The position numbers and the translations under genes are program-made. The notes beneath the pieces were generated by a model. It did not search any database, was not told where the DNA came from, and saw only the letters and a program-made list of their open reading frames with translations. A DNA stretch of 64,000 nucleotides from Dryocosmus kuriphilus (Eukaryota > Arthropoda > Insecta > Hymenoptera > Cynipidae), in assembly GCA_038277395.1 (NCBI GenBank), contig CM076196.1:84819786-84883785 (forward strand), in the 5' to 3' direction. Position 1 is the first letter of the stretch, and every line of letters begins with the position of its first letter. Shown here in pieces: positions 12,061 through 23,293 of this stretch.

Positions 12061-12545
12061 AAATTACAATTAGGTATACATGTAACACTAGCTGGTTATC
12101 TTTGGTACGTGCAAAGGTTTGATATACATTTATATGATCTTTGGGGAGCGTGAAACATTTTATTATTATAATTATAAGTTTTGAAAAAGTGTAAATGTCT
12201 TTGGTACTTAAAATATGGAGAAGTATTCTAAATAATTGGTAAGAGTTATTAGTTTAAATTTATCTCCATTTTTCAGTCACAATGTTTGAAGATTTGTCAG
12301 ATATATTAATTAAAAAACATTTCAAAGTATTTTATTAACATGCTGTTGACAAGAAATTAATTTTAATCATAACCTATTGACAAAGAATTGGGATCACAAT
12401 AATTGAAGTTTCCCTAAAGCCAACAACTTACATCAACATCTCAAAGAAAATTTTTGTGAAGCTTCTAATTTGAAATTTTTTAATTTTTCAGTATTCTATT
12501 ATTTCAGTTTTTAAGTTTTCAATGTTATATAGCTTTTGCAATTAG

Positions 12546-13032
12546 AATATTTCTATGCGTGTGAACTTGTACCCCCACTATCAAAATTTTTAATCTTTTT
12601 TTAGAGTTCTGACTTCCTTTAGGATAGTTCTAGAGTTCCTGATAAGTTTTGAAAATAGTTCTAGCGATTAATAGGTAAAAAAACGGTTTTTAAAAAATGG
12701 GGGGCTAAGTTCACGCTCCCCCCCCCCCCCCCCCCCCCCCCCACTTTTGTAAAACTCATTTTTTCTTTAGAGTTCTGAGTAGATTTAGCATAGTTCTAGA
12801 GTTCCTGATGCTTTTCGAAAATAGTTCTGGCGAATTGACCCAAAAAAAAAATTTTCGAAAAAAATACCTGTCCCCCCACTTTTTTCAATCCAATTTTTCG
12901 TTGCACCATCTTTTTTTGGCTAAAGAGTTCTAGAGTTCTACATGAAAAAAATTTTGAAAAATTAAAAAATCTAAAAGTTACAACATTTTGAAAATTGTAA
13001 TACCAGCCGAAATTTTTCGTCAAATGTTCAAG
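12546..13032 (+). repeat. Satellite flank module, copy 1
   Basis: Starts GCGTGTGAACTTGTACCCCC and runs to the first satellite unit. It is built around repeated AGAGTTCT / TAGTTCTAGAGTTCCTGAT words and contains a run of 25 C at 12718-12742. Copy 2 is inverted at 19626-20165 and copy 3, truncated, is at 20885-21213. The frame of about 96 codons on the minus strand also occurs in copy 2 simply because the DNA is nearly identical. Confidence 0.8.
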
Positions 13033-15976
13033 AGTTCTGATGAGAGTTCTGTTCCTCCCCCAAAGAGTTCTATCGAAAAGCACCATACCATTTTTCGATC
13101 AACTCAAAATCCAAAAAACTACGGGACTCTAAAGATACCCAAAAATTTTGATTTTTAAAATTTTGAGAGTTCCAGGAGTTCTGATGAGAGTTCTGTTCCT
13201 CCCCCAAAGAGTTCTATCGAAAAGTCCTATACCATTTTTCGATCAACTCAAAAACCAAAAAGCTACGGGACTCTAAAGTTACCAAAAAATTTCGAATTTC
13301 AAAATTTTGAGAGTTCCGGGAGTTATGATGAGAGTTCTGTTCCTCCCCCAAAGAGTTCTATCGAAAAGTGCTATACCATTTTTCGATCAACTCAAAAACC
13401 AAAAAGCTACGGGACTCTAAAGTTACCAAAAAATTTCGAATTTCAAAATTTTGAGAGTTCCGGGAGTTCTGATGAGAGTTATGTTCCTCTCTCAAAGAGT
13501 TCTATCGAAAAGTCCTATACCATTTTTCGATCAACTCAAAAACCAAAAAGCTACGGGACTCTAAAGTTACCAAAATATTTCGAATTTCAATATTTTGAGA
13601 GTTGTGGGAGTTCTGATGAGAGTTCTGTTCCTCCCCCAAAGAGTTCTATCGAAAAGTCCTATACCATTTTTCGATCAACTCAAAAACCAAAAAGCTACGG
13701 GACTCTAAAATTACCAAAAAATTTCGAATTTCAAAATTTTGAGAGTTCCGGGAGTTCTGATGAGAGTTATGTTCCTCTCCCAAAGAGTTCTATCGAAAAG
13801 TCCTATACCATTTTTCGATCAACTCAAAAACCAAAAAGCTACGGGACTCTAAAGTTACCAAAATATTTCGAATTTCAATATTTTGAGAGTTGTGGGAGTT
13901 CTGATGAGAGTTCTGTTCCTCCCCCCAAAGAGTTCTATCGAAAAGTCCTATACCATTTTTCGATCAACTCAAAAACCAAAAAGCTACGGGACTCTAAAGT
14001 TACCAAAAATTTTCGAATTTCAAAATTTTGAGAGTTGTGGGAGTTCTGATGAGAGTTCTGTTCCTCCCCCAAAGAGTTCTATCGAAAAGTCCTATACCAT
14101 TTTTCGATCAACTCAAAAACCAAAAAGCTACGGGACTCTAAAGTTACCAAAAAATTTTCGAATTTCAAAATTTTGAGAGTTCCGTGGGAGTTCTGATGAG
14201 AGTTCTGTTCCTCCCCCAAAGAGTTCTATCGAAAAGTCCTATACCATTTTTCGATCAACTCAAAAACCAAAAAGCTACGGGACTCTAAAATTTACCAAAA
14301 AATTTCGAATTTCAAAATTTTGAGAGTTCCGGGAGTTCTGATGAGAGTTCTGTTCCTCCCCCCCAAGAGTTCTATCGAAAAGTCCTATACCATTTTTCGA
14401 TCAACTCAAAAACCAAAAAGCTACGGGACTCTAAAGTTACCAAAAAATTTCGCATTCAAAATTTTGAGAGTTGCGGGAGTTCTGATGAGAGTTCTGTTCC
14501 TCCCCAAAGAGTTCTATCGAAAAGTCCTATACCATTTTTCGATCAACTCAAAAACCAAAAAGCTACGGGACTCTAAAGTTACCAAAAAATTTCGAATTTC
14601 AAAATTTTGAGAGTTCCGGGAGTTCTGATGAGAGTTATGTTCCTCTCCCAAAGAGTTCTATCGAAAAGTCCTATACCATTTTTCGATCAACTCAAAAACC
14701 AAAAAGCTACGGGACTCTAAAGTTACCAAAAAATTTCGAATTTCAAAATTTTGAGAGTTCCGGGAGTTCTGATGAGAGTTATGTTCCTCTCCCAAAGAGT
14801 TCTATCGAAAAGTCCTATACCATTTTTCGATCAACTCAAAAACCAAAAAGCTACGGGACTCTAAAGTTACCAAAAAATTTCGAATTTCAAAATTTTGAGA
14901 GTTCCGGGAGTTCTGATGAGAGTTCTGTTCCTCCCCCAAAGAGTTCTATCGAAAAGTCCTATACCATTTTTCGATCAACTCAAAAACCAAAAAGCTACGG
15001 GACTCTAAAGTTACCAAAAAATTTCGAATTTCAAAATTTTGAGAGTTCCTGGAGTTCTGATGAGAGTTCTGTTCCTCCCCAAAGAGTTCTATCGAAAAGT
15101 CCTATACCATTTTTCGATCAACTCAAAAACCAAAAAGCTACGGGACTCTAAAATTACCAAAAAATTTCGAATTTCAAAATTTTGAGAGTTCCTGGAGTTC
15201 TGATGAGAGTTCTGTTCCTCCCCAAAGAGTTCTATCGAAAAGTCCTATACCATTTTTCGATCAACTCAAAAACCAAAAAGCTACGGGACTCTAAAATTAC
15301 CAAAAAATTTCGAATTTCAAAATTTTGAGAGTTCCTGGAGTTCTGATGAGAGTTCTGTTCCTCCCCAAAGAGTTCTATCGAAAAGTCTTATACCATTTTT
15401 CGATCAACTCAAAAACCAAAAAGCTACGGGACTCTAAAGTTACCAAAAAATTTCGAATTTCAAAATTTTGAGAGTTCCTGGAGTTCTGATGAGAGTTCTG
15501 TTCCTCCCCAAAGAGTTCTATCGAAAAGTCCTATACCATTTTTCGATCAACTCAAACAACCAAAAAGCTACGGGACTCTAAAGTTACCAAAAAATTTTGA
15601 ATTTCAAAATTTTGAGAGTTCGGGAGTTCTGATGAGAGTTCTGTTCCTCCCCAAAGAGTTCTATCGAAAAGTCCTATACCATTTTTCGATCAACTCAAAA
15701 ACCAAAAAGCTACGGGACTCTAAAGTTACCAAAAAATTTTGAATTTCAAAATTTTGAGAGTTGCGGGAGTTCTGATGAGAGTTCTGTTCCTCCCCCAAAG
15801 AGTTCTATCGAAAAGTCCTATACCATTTTTCGATCAACTCAAAAACCAAAAAGCTACGGGACTCTAAAGTTACCAAAAAATTTCGAATTTCAATATTTTG
15901 AGAGTTCCGGGAGTTCTGATGAGAGTTCTGTTCCCCCCCCCCCCCCCCCCCCAGAAGAGTTCTATCGAAAAGTCCT
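13033..15976 (+). repeat. Tandem satellite, ~144-bp unit, about 20 copies
   Basis: Each unit contains GTTCTGATGAGAGTTCTGTT, CCTCCCCCAAAGAGTTCTATCG, ACCATTTTTCGATCAACTCA and AGCTACGGGACTCTAAAGTT. Unit starts fall at about 13033, 13178, 13320, 13466, 13609, 13754, 13898 and so on to 15913, spaced 142-147 bp. Length variation comes mostly from the C-run and A-runs. Units are highly similar, with shared variants in neighbouring units (CTCCCCAAAG and TTCCTGGAG in the block 15053-15500). The last unit carries a run of 20 C (15933-15952) and breaks off at AAAAGTCCTAT, where family B begins. Confidence 0.95.
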
Positions 15977-16683
15977 ATCAGTTATATACATATTTTGTGC
16001 ATCTCGCATATTTTAGCCCGAAAATGGATTTTTTGATTTTGTGAAAACTGTTTTTGATGGATAAAATCATTATGATGGATTAAAACCAAAACCGTACGCT
16101 TAATCAAAAAATGGTTTAAACAAAATTTGTAGATCTTTCTGAGATGAACAACTTTGGTTATTACCATTTTTTTCATATCTTGATTAGTTTGGCGGAAAAC
16201 CACAGTTTTTTATTTTTAATAACGTTTTGTCTAATAAAACAAAAACCTTGCATTTTATCAAAAAACGGTTGGTACAAAATTGGTAGATTTTTTTTAGATG
16301 AACAATTTTACTCTCTTATATTTTTATTGTATCTATCATAGTTTAGCCGGAAAATGGATTTTTTTATTTTGTGAAAACCGTTTTTGATGGATGAAACCAC
16401 AACCGTTGGTCCAAAACCGCTGGTTAACGAACTCGTTCTTTCTTTTTACGCCTTAAAGAATTGTGCCAAAGCGCAATCCAATCCGATTTGTCCTTCGAAA
16501 GTTTTCGTTGGAACAGACTCCAACGACGACAACGACAACGACAACAGACAGACAGACACCGTCGTAAAAACCGTTTTTTTCTGACTCAGGGGGTCTCAAA
16601 ACGTGGAGATTTGATGAAAACTGGGGGGAGGGGGGGGGGGATCAAATTTTACATAAATCTAATACCTACTTTCTCTGATGAAT
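15977..16683 (-). repeat. Repeat family B, copy B1 (truncated, reverse orientation)
   Basis: Reverse-orientation copy containing the family landmarks: TTAGCCGGAAAATGGATTTT, GTTAACGAACTCGTTCTTTC, GCGCAATCCAATCCGATTTG, a short GAC/AAC triplet run, a GACAGACAGACACCGTCGTA block and TCTCAAAACGTGGAGATTT. Its outer end lacks the GC-rich palindromic tail and joins directly to the satellite. Its inner end stops at CTCTGATGA. B2 lies 250 bp away in the opposite orientation. Confidence 0.8.
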
Positions 16684-16934
16684 TCGTGGTAATTTCCTGT
16701 TGAATTAAAGAAAATATTGATAGGTAAAGGCACCAGTTATCGAGGAAAAATGTATTGTCTGAGTTCGATATATTATTCTTTGTATTTGCACTATTTTCGC
16801 TTGCACAATAATTTTGTATGATTCAGAAGTATGATTGCTCATTTCATAACTTCTACTTAAAAAATAGTATATTATAGTTTTATGTTGAAAGAAATCAGCT
16901 GCTTAGTATTGTAGTTGCTGCCTTTATCTTTTTT

Positions 16935-18200
16935 ACATTCTCATCAGAGAAGGTATTAGATTTATGCAAAATTTGACTTTCGCGGATTTCATGAAATCTC
17001 CACGTTTTAAGACCTCCTGAATCCGAAAAAATGGTTTTTACGACCGTGTCTGTCTGTCTGTTGGCGTTGTCGTCGTTGTTGTCGTCGTTGTCGTTGTCGT
17101 CGTTGTCGTTGTCGTTGTCGTCGTTGTCGTCTGTTCCCACGATAACTTTCGAAGGACTAATCGGATTGGATTGCGCTTTGGCACACTACTTTAAGGTCCA
17201 AAAAGAAAGGACGAGTTCGTTAACCAGCGGTTTTTGACCAACGGTTGTGGTTTTATCCATCAAAAACGGTTTACACAAAATCAAGAAATTAATTTTCCGA
17301 CTAAACTATGAGAGATACAAAAAAAACGTAAGAAAGTAAAATTGTTCCTCTCAAAAAAATCTACAAATTTTGTCTTAACCGTTTTTCGATAAAATAAACG
17401 GTTTTTGTTTTAATCAAGAAAACGCTCTTAAAATTAAAAAACTGTGGTTTCCCGCCAAAATATTCAAGATTAAAAAAAAAAATGGTAACGAACAAAATTG
17501 TTCAATTTAAAAAGATCTACAAATTTTGTTTCAACCATTTTTTGATAAAATGCACAGTTTTTGTTTTAATCGATAAAACGTTATTAAAAATGAAAAATTT
17601 CAAATTTCCCGCCAAATTATGGAAGATACGGGAAAATAATAATAAACAAAATTGTTCGCCTCAAAAAGGTCTACAAATTTGCTTTCTATGATTTTTTTGA
17701 TCAGATGCGTAGTTTTTGAGTTATTCGTGAAATATTGTATGAAATATAACGCAAACCACTTTTCAGCAAAACTGTGCAAGATATGAGAAAATATTAACAA
17801 GCAGAATTGTTCACCTTGGAAAGAGCTGCAAAATTTATTCGTTAAGACTCATCGTTTTACTTTTAAGAATCGAAATCCTCTATTGTGAAAATTTGGAAAA
17901 TCACTAAAAAACTTTACCAATCTACAATGTGTTTTAAAAAAAAATAATTATCGAGCGCGATGTGCGAGTGTCATGATGAGAATGTATTCCTTAAGGGCGA
18001 TAGAGCCTTAAGTAAAATAATTTCTTTTGGAATTTTTAATTTAAAGGTTTATACCATCCAGAAACACCCAGCGCGTAGCGCGAGGTGAATAATCTATCGA
18101 GCGCGAAGCGCGAGTCAAATGTCGAGCGCGAAGCGCGAGTGCCAACAGACACGCGCCCTAGGCGCGCTCATACTTCGCGCGAAGCGCGCGATGAGAATGT
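16935..18200 (+). repeat. Repeat family B, copy B2 (full-length reference copy)
   Basis: Order along the element: ACATTCTCATCAGAGAAGG start; TTTCATGAAATCTCCACG; a TGTCTGTCTGTCTG block followed by a GTC/GTT triplet microsatellite (17061-17130); GGATTGGATTGCGCTTTGGC; GACGAGTTCGTTAACCAGCG; then four or so degenerate ~120-bp units with ATCTACAAATTTTGT and CGGTTTTTGTTTTAATC; then a GC-rich tail of GCGAAGC-type palindromes (18069-18200) ending GCGCGATGAGAATGT. The ends ACATTCTCATC and GATGAGAATGT form an 11-bp inverted repeat. No protein-coding frame; the Asp-rich or Ser-Leu-rich frames come from the triplet run. Confidence 0.8.
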
Positions 18201-18710
18201 GCCCGCGAAGCGGGCAGATTTTTTAAAGATTTTTTAATCATTTTCTAAAGTATTTTTAAATCTTTTGAATCTCTAAACATCTTTTCGAATCTCCTTGAAA
18301 TTTCCGAAGATCTTTTTAAAATCTTTAAGCTCTTCTGTATTTTCATTTGAAATGGCGGAAAATCCTATGAAATATATTGAAAATCCTTATTGATTTTTTT
18401 AATTCTTTTGAAATATCTTAAAATTATTTAAAGCCTCTTAAAATGCTTTAAAACATTGAATTTCTAGCAGTACTTTGATGGCCATTTTAAGTCCTTTGAA
18501 ATTCTTCAACATCATTGAATTTGTCAGCTAACCCTGTAAAATCTCTACAAAATCTTCAAATTCTTCTGAATTCTTTTGAAACCCCTTTAAATTCTGGAAA
18601 TATCTCGAAATTCCCAAAAATAAATTAAGATCTCTTGAAATTCCTCAAAATTCTTAGAAATTCCTTGAATTTCCGGTAACTGAATAGAAAATAGAGCTTA
18701 TGTCAGAAAT
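18201..18710. other. Cryptically simple AT-rich sequence
   Basis: A short hairpin GCCCGCGAAGCGGGC (18201-18215) is followed by ~490 bp of quasi-repetitive TTTGAAATCTTTTAAA-like sequence. No gene or RNA is seen. Confidence 0.6.
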
Positions 18711-19625
18711 CTCATCAGAACTCCCGCCACTCTCATTTTGAAATTCGAAATTTTTTGGTAACTTTAGAGTCCCGTAGCTTTTTGGTTTTTGAGTTGATCG
18801 AAAAATGTTATAAGACTTTTCGATGGAAATCTTTGGGGAGGTACAGAACTCTCATCAGAACTCCCGGAACTCTCAAAATTTTTAAATTCGAAATTTTTTG
18901 GTAACTTTAGAGTCCCGTAGCTTTTTGGTTTTTGAGTTGATCGAAAAATGTTATAAGACTTTTCGATGGAAATCTTTGGGGGGGTACAGAACTCTCATCA
19001 GAACTCCCGGAACTCTCAAAATTTTTAAAATCAAAATTTTTTTGGGTAAAAATCTTTAGAGAAATTTTTGGTAACTTTAGCCCGTAGCGTTTTGGATTTT
19101 TGAGTTGATCGAAAAATGGTATTGGGCTTTTCGATAGAACTCTCCTGGGGGGGGCTTTTTGGTTTTTGAACAGAACTCTCATCAGAACTCCCGCAACTCT
19201 CAAAATTTTGAAATTCGAAATTTTTTGGTAACTTTAGAGTCCCGTAGCTTTTTGGTTTTTGAGTTGATCGAAAAATGGTATAGGACTTTTCGATAGAACT
19301 CTTTGGGGGAGGAACAGAACTCTCATCAGAACTCCCGGAACTCTCAAAATTTTGAAATTCGAAATTTTTTGGTAACTTTAGAGTCCCGTAGCTTTTTGGT
19401 TTTTGAGTTGATCGAAAAATGGTATAGGACTTTTCGATAGAACTCTTTGGGGAAGGACAGAACTCTCATCAGAACTCCTGGAACTCTCAAAATTTAAAAA
19501 AAAAATCAAAATTTTTGGGTATCTTTAGAGTCCCGTAGTTTTTTGGATTTTGAGTTGATCGAAAAATGGTATGGTGCTTTTCGATAGAACTCTTTGGGGG
19601 AGGAACAGAACTCTCATCAGAACTC
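18711..19625 (-). repeat. Same 144-bp satellite, inverted array of about 6 units
   Basis: Reverse complement of the 13.0-15.98 kb satellite: units begin CTCATCAGAACTCCCG at about 18711, 18852, 18995, 19178, 19320, 19466 and 19614. The unit at 18995 is about 40 bp longer because of an internal duplication or insertion. The two outermost units on the 18.7 kb side carry GTTATAAGACTTTTCGATGG variants not seen in the larger array. Confidence 0.93.
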
Positions 19626-20165
19626 TTGAACATTTGACGAAAAATTTCGGCTGGTATTACAATTTTCAAAATGTTGTAACTTTTAGATTTTTTAATTTTT
19701 CAAAATTTTTTTCATGTAGAACTCTAGAACTCTTTAGCCAAAAAAAGATGGTGCAACGAAAAATTGGATTGAAAAAAGTGGGGGGACAGGTATTTTTTTT
19801 CGAAAATTTTTTTTTTGGGTCAATTCGCCAGAACTATTTTCGAAAAGCATCAGGAACTCTAGAACTATGCTAAATCTACTCAGAACTCTAAAGAAAAAAT
19901 GAGTTTTACAAAAGTGGGGGGGGGGGGGGGGGGGGGGGGGGGAGCGTGAACTTAGCCCCCCATTTTTTAAAAACCGTTTTTTTTTTACCTATTAATCGCT
20001 AGAACTATTTTCAAAACTTATCAGGAACTCTAGAACTATCCTAAAGGAAGTCAGAACTCTAAAAAAAAAAGATTAAAAATTTTGATAGTGGGGTTACAAG
20101 TTCACACGCATAATATTTCTTTACTTTTTAGTGCATACAATTTCAAATTGCTGAATTTTAAAGAC
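19626..20165 (-). repeat. Satellite flank module, copy 2 (inverted)
   Basis: Reverse complement of 12546-13032 with near identity, including a G run of 27 (19916-19942) where copy 1 has 25 C. Beyond the end shared with copy 1 it continues to about 20165 in a segment shared, inverted, with 20885-20965. Confidence 0.85.
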
Positions 20166-20547
20166 TTGAATTTTACACAAGTATACCTACCGTTACATTC
20201 TAAATGCATGTTTTCAGATATATATATTTTTTTTTTTTTTAGTCATAATTTGAATCTATTCAAACTGTTCCTTATGAAAAGAAATTACAAATAGAGCGTA
20301 ATTCTGATTTTTTATTGTTTTCCTACAATTTTTTGCTATAATTTTTTTCAGTACCTTGAAATCGTATAATTTTTTTTTATGTGTCTCATTTCGATTTTTT
20401 TTAACATTAAATATTTTTCATTGGAAGACTTTTTAGTTTGGTGTTTCAGGCTACATTGATAATTTTAAATTCTTGAACGCTCAATGTTTTAAAATTGTAT
20501 AAGGTGAAATTATGCAACTGAAATACTTTTTTTTTTTTTTTTTTGGT

Positions 20548-21474
20548 GATTTCGTTTCAGTCTATTCAGAAAATTACATTCCTCAATACAGACGAAAATA
20601 ATAATCCGAACATAAAAATTTTTTCTAAAAAAATACTACTGAACATCATATTATTATAATAATAATAATAAAAAAGATATCTTTTTAGTAAATTGAGTAA
20701 ACATTCGTTATCTCAATAAAAAGGAAATCCATTAGTAATTATAGGCAACCCTAAAGACTGAAAACGAATCATATTGTTTAGTGTCCCTTTTTTTAAATTA
20801 TTTCTTTAATATTGTAAAGAAAACCACTATTTGTTTTTCTATATAATTAACTAACTTTTTTTCTGACAATTCAGAAAAAAGACAGTTAAAATTCAGCAAT
20901 TTGAAATTTTATGCACTAAAAAGTAAAGAAATATTATGCGTGTGAACTTGTACCCCCACTATCAAAATTTTAAATCTTTTTTTAGAGTTCTGACTTCCTT
21001 TAGGATAGTTCTAGAGTTCCTGATAAGTTTTGAAAATAGTTCTAGCGATTAATAGGTAAAAAAAAAAAAAAAAAAAAAAACGGTTTTTAAAAAAATGGGG
21101 GGCTAAGTTCACGCTCCCCCCCACTTTTGAAAAACTCATTCATTTTTTCTTTAGAGTTCTGAGTAGATTTAGCATAGTTCTAGAGTTCCTGATGCTTTTC
21201 GAAAATAGTTCTAGATTAAAGAAATAATTTTAAAAAAGGGACAATAAACAATATGATTCGTTTTCAGTCTTTAGGGTTGCCTATAATTACTAATGGATTT
21301 CTTTTTTATTGAGATAACGAATGTTTACTCAATTTACTAAAAAGATATCTTTTTTATTAATTATTATAATAATATGATGTTAAGTAGTAATTTTTAGAAA
21401 AAATTTTTATGTTCGGATTATTATTTTCGTCTGTATTGAGGAATGTAATTTTCTGAATAGACTGAAACGAAATC
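20548..21474. repeat. Inverted repeat with ~262-bp arms around flank module copy 3
   Basis: The left arm 20548-20810 (GATTTCGTTTCAGTCTATTC to TTATTTCTTTAAT) is matched in reverse complement by 21214-21474 (ATTAAAGAAATAATTT to GACTGAAACGAAATC). The 403-bp centre holds 20811-20890, which is itself inverted at 23512-23590, and flank module copy 3 (20885-21213). That copy is cut off at GAAAATAGTTCTAG and has only 7 C at the homopolymer site. Confidence 0.8.
20885..21213 (+). repeat. Satellite flank module, copy 3 (truncated)
   Basis: Begins with the extended outer sequence shared with copy 2 (GCACTAAAAAGTAAAGAAAT), then GCGTGTGAACTTGTACCCCC, and follows copies 1 and 2 up to GATGCTTTTCGAAAATAG. 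It has an A-run of about 22 at 21058-21080 where copy 1 has 7. No satellite units follow. Confidence 0.8.
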
Positions 21475-22652
21475 AACCAAAAAATTTTGATCTAGGCACC
21501 ATGATCAGTTTTCCAAAAATTTTGTGTATTCTTACAATTTTCAGCATTACACACACCAATTATCTACTTAATATGTATCAAGAAACATATAAATAAGAAA
21601 AAAAGACTATTACGTAACTTACCAAAATAATTCTTAGATTTATGCACCATTTTCAGTTTTTCTAAATATATTTATTCATAATTTTCAAATTAATTTTTAT
21701 AATTTTTTCAGCTTGATAACCTTACTTGATATGTATGAATATACTACAAGTATTAAAATGTCAACCTTGTACCTATCAATCGATAGTGATGCTTTAAGGT
21801 TGTTCATAGATAGGAAAAATGTTTATAAAAAATGTTTGATCTTAAAATAATGGTTAAATTAGAGTAGGTTTCAATATTTTGATTATTTTACATAATCTCA
21901 TCACATATTATTGACTTTTTCGTTTAAAAAAATTTGTCATTGAATGATTATAATTTTGGTTCTTCCTATATAATTTTTTAAAAATATTAAACAGTTTTAT
22001 AGAATTGTTTCAACAGCCTGTTTTTAACCTTTCTCAAACAAATAAATCAGGATTTACTAGAAGGATGAATATTTCATTTGAGTAGATTCTTGGATTTATA
22101 ACATGTGGTTTTTACGATCTTTGGGTCCGAAGGATGTCGGCAGTGAAAAAAGACTCTTTAAACTAGAGGAAAAAAAGAAGGGTCTTTCGATTCTCGTTAT
22201 TACAAGGGGGGTGAAGATAGTTTTAGTCGCTTTTGCTTTTCTCTGGAAAATTTTTTCCTGTGTGACAATTACAGTTTAGTTTGCGACGTGACTTTCAAGA
22301 GGACAGATCGTGGTCCCTTCAAAAAAACAGATAAAGTTTTCTTTGCAGTAAATTATAAAATAAAAATCTTTAAAAAAATTTTTTTGTGGAGAAACCGACT
22401 CAAGATTAGTCAATTCCTTTTTTCTAATAAGCTTTAAATTCCATAGAAAACGTAATTAAAAGTGAAGTTAATACTGTTCGTTGGTGGTTCATAAACAAAG
22501 TGTTATGTGATTGTGACCTTGATAAGGATTAACTTGGATTAACTTTTTTGGATAAGTTTTTAACCAAATTTTATTGAATTTTCTGATTGATTTTTCCTTT
22601 ATTATGGATTTCATAAACATTGATAGAGAATGGGGTGATGGAATAGATAGAA
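21475..22652. other. AT-rich stretch, no gene recognised
   Basis: No coding sequence or structured repeat was recognised. The last ~200 bp before 22653 may be the 5' part of the Penelope-like element that follows, judging from position only. Confidence 0.4.
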
Positions 22653-23057
22653 TTGATGGTCCGGTTAGTAGAATCAAGAAATTTTTATTCAAATAGTAAT
22701 AAATTGAGAAGTTCTGTCCTACAAAGAGATTTTCTTAAGAAGTGTAAGATTCATGAGGTTTTGCCAAGTAAGATTTTTGATATTAATAAAAACTTCAAAT
22801 TTGATTACATAAATAAGAATAATAAAGAACAGTATGAGGAAAATACCAAGAAATATAAAAAAAGAACATTAAAAATTAGGAAAGAAGAACATAAAAATAA
22901 TTTTCATAGAAATCCAAAATATCACACGGTTTTATCAAAGCACAAAATTACACATGGACATGAATTTAATTGGGATGATGTCAAAATTCTTTACAATGAA
23001 AAAAAATCAAAAAAAGAGAGAATTTATGGAAATGTTATTTATCAAGAGAGAGGGTGA
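22653..23057 (+). pseudogene. Penelope-like retroelement, internally deleted (GIY-YIG end retained)
   Basis: A 134-codon frame. Its last ~50 residues contain HTVLSKHKITHGHEFNWDDV, then KILYNEKKSKKERIYGNVIY. The pattern H-x-x-x-x-GH-x-F-x-W, then an Arg/Lys-rich stretch and a Glu, is what I know as the C-terminal side of the GIY-YIG endonuclease in Penelope-like elements. The first ~70 residues (LQRDFLKKCKIHEVLPSKIF) look like the N-terminal region of the same elements. The reverse transcriptase between them is missing, so an internal deletion is inferred. A stop at 23056-23058 falls where the frame would otherwise continue (LGN-SEKGSF). It cannot move itself. The frame begins with a non-ATG codon in the region read, so the true 5' end is uncertain. 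Confidence 0.5.
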
Positions 23058-23293
23058 TTAGGCAATTAATCTGAAAAGGGATCTTTCTAAGTATAACAAA
23101 GTTTGGGACAAACTCATTAACTGGTTGTGAAGATTGTTTTTTTTATTAATTATGAATATCCATGAAAGATATAGGAAGAACCAAAAAGAAAGTTTTTATT
23201 GTATAGAGTATTAATTTTAATGTGATTATGTATATAAGGTTGTTAAAAATTGATAATTAAGTTTAAGCACCTATAGTTTCCTGTAAATTTTCC

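Noticed and set aside
12796..13086. 96-codon minus-strand frame repeated on the plus strand at 19571-19873
   Set aside because: It is conserved only because the flank modules are nearly identical DNA in opposite orientations; it lacks recognisable motifs and is cut at the satellite.
13883..14610. ~97-codon frames in the satellite
   Set aside because: They are translations of two tandem units; the frame breaks at indels in other units.
16895..17237. Asp/Asn-rich and Ser/Leu-rich frames
   Set aside because: By-products of the GTC/GTT triplet region in B2.
18069..18215. CRISPR-like short palindromic repeats
   Set aside because: The GC palindromes are irregularly spaced, lack spacers of constant length and recur at the tail of a dispersed eukaryotic repeat.
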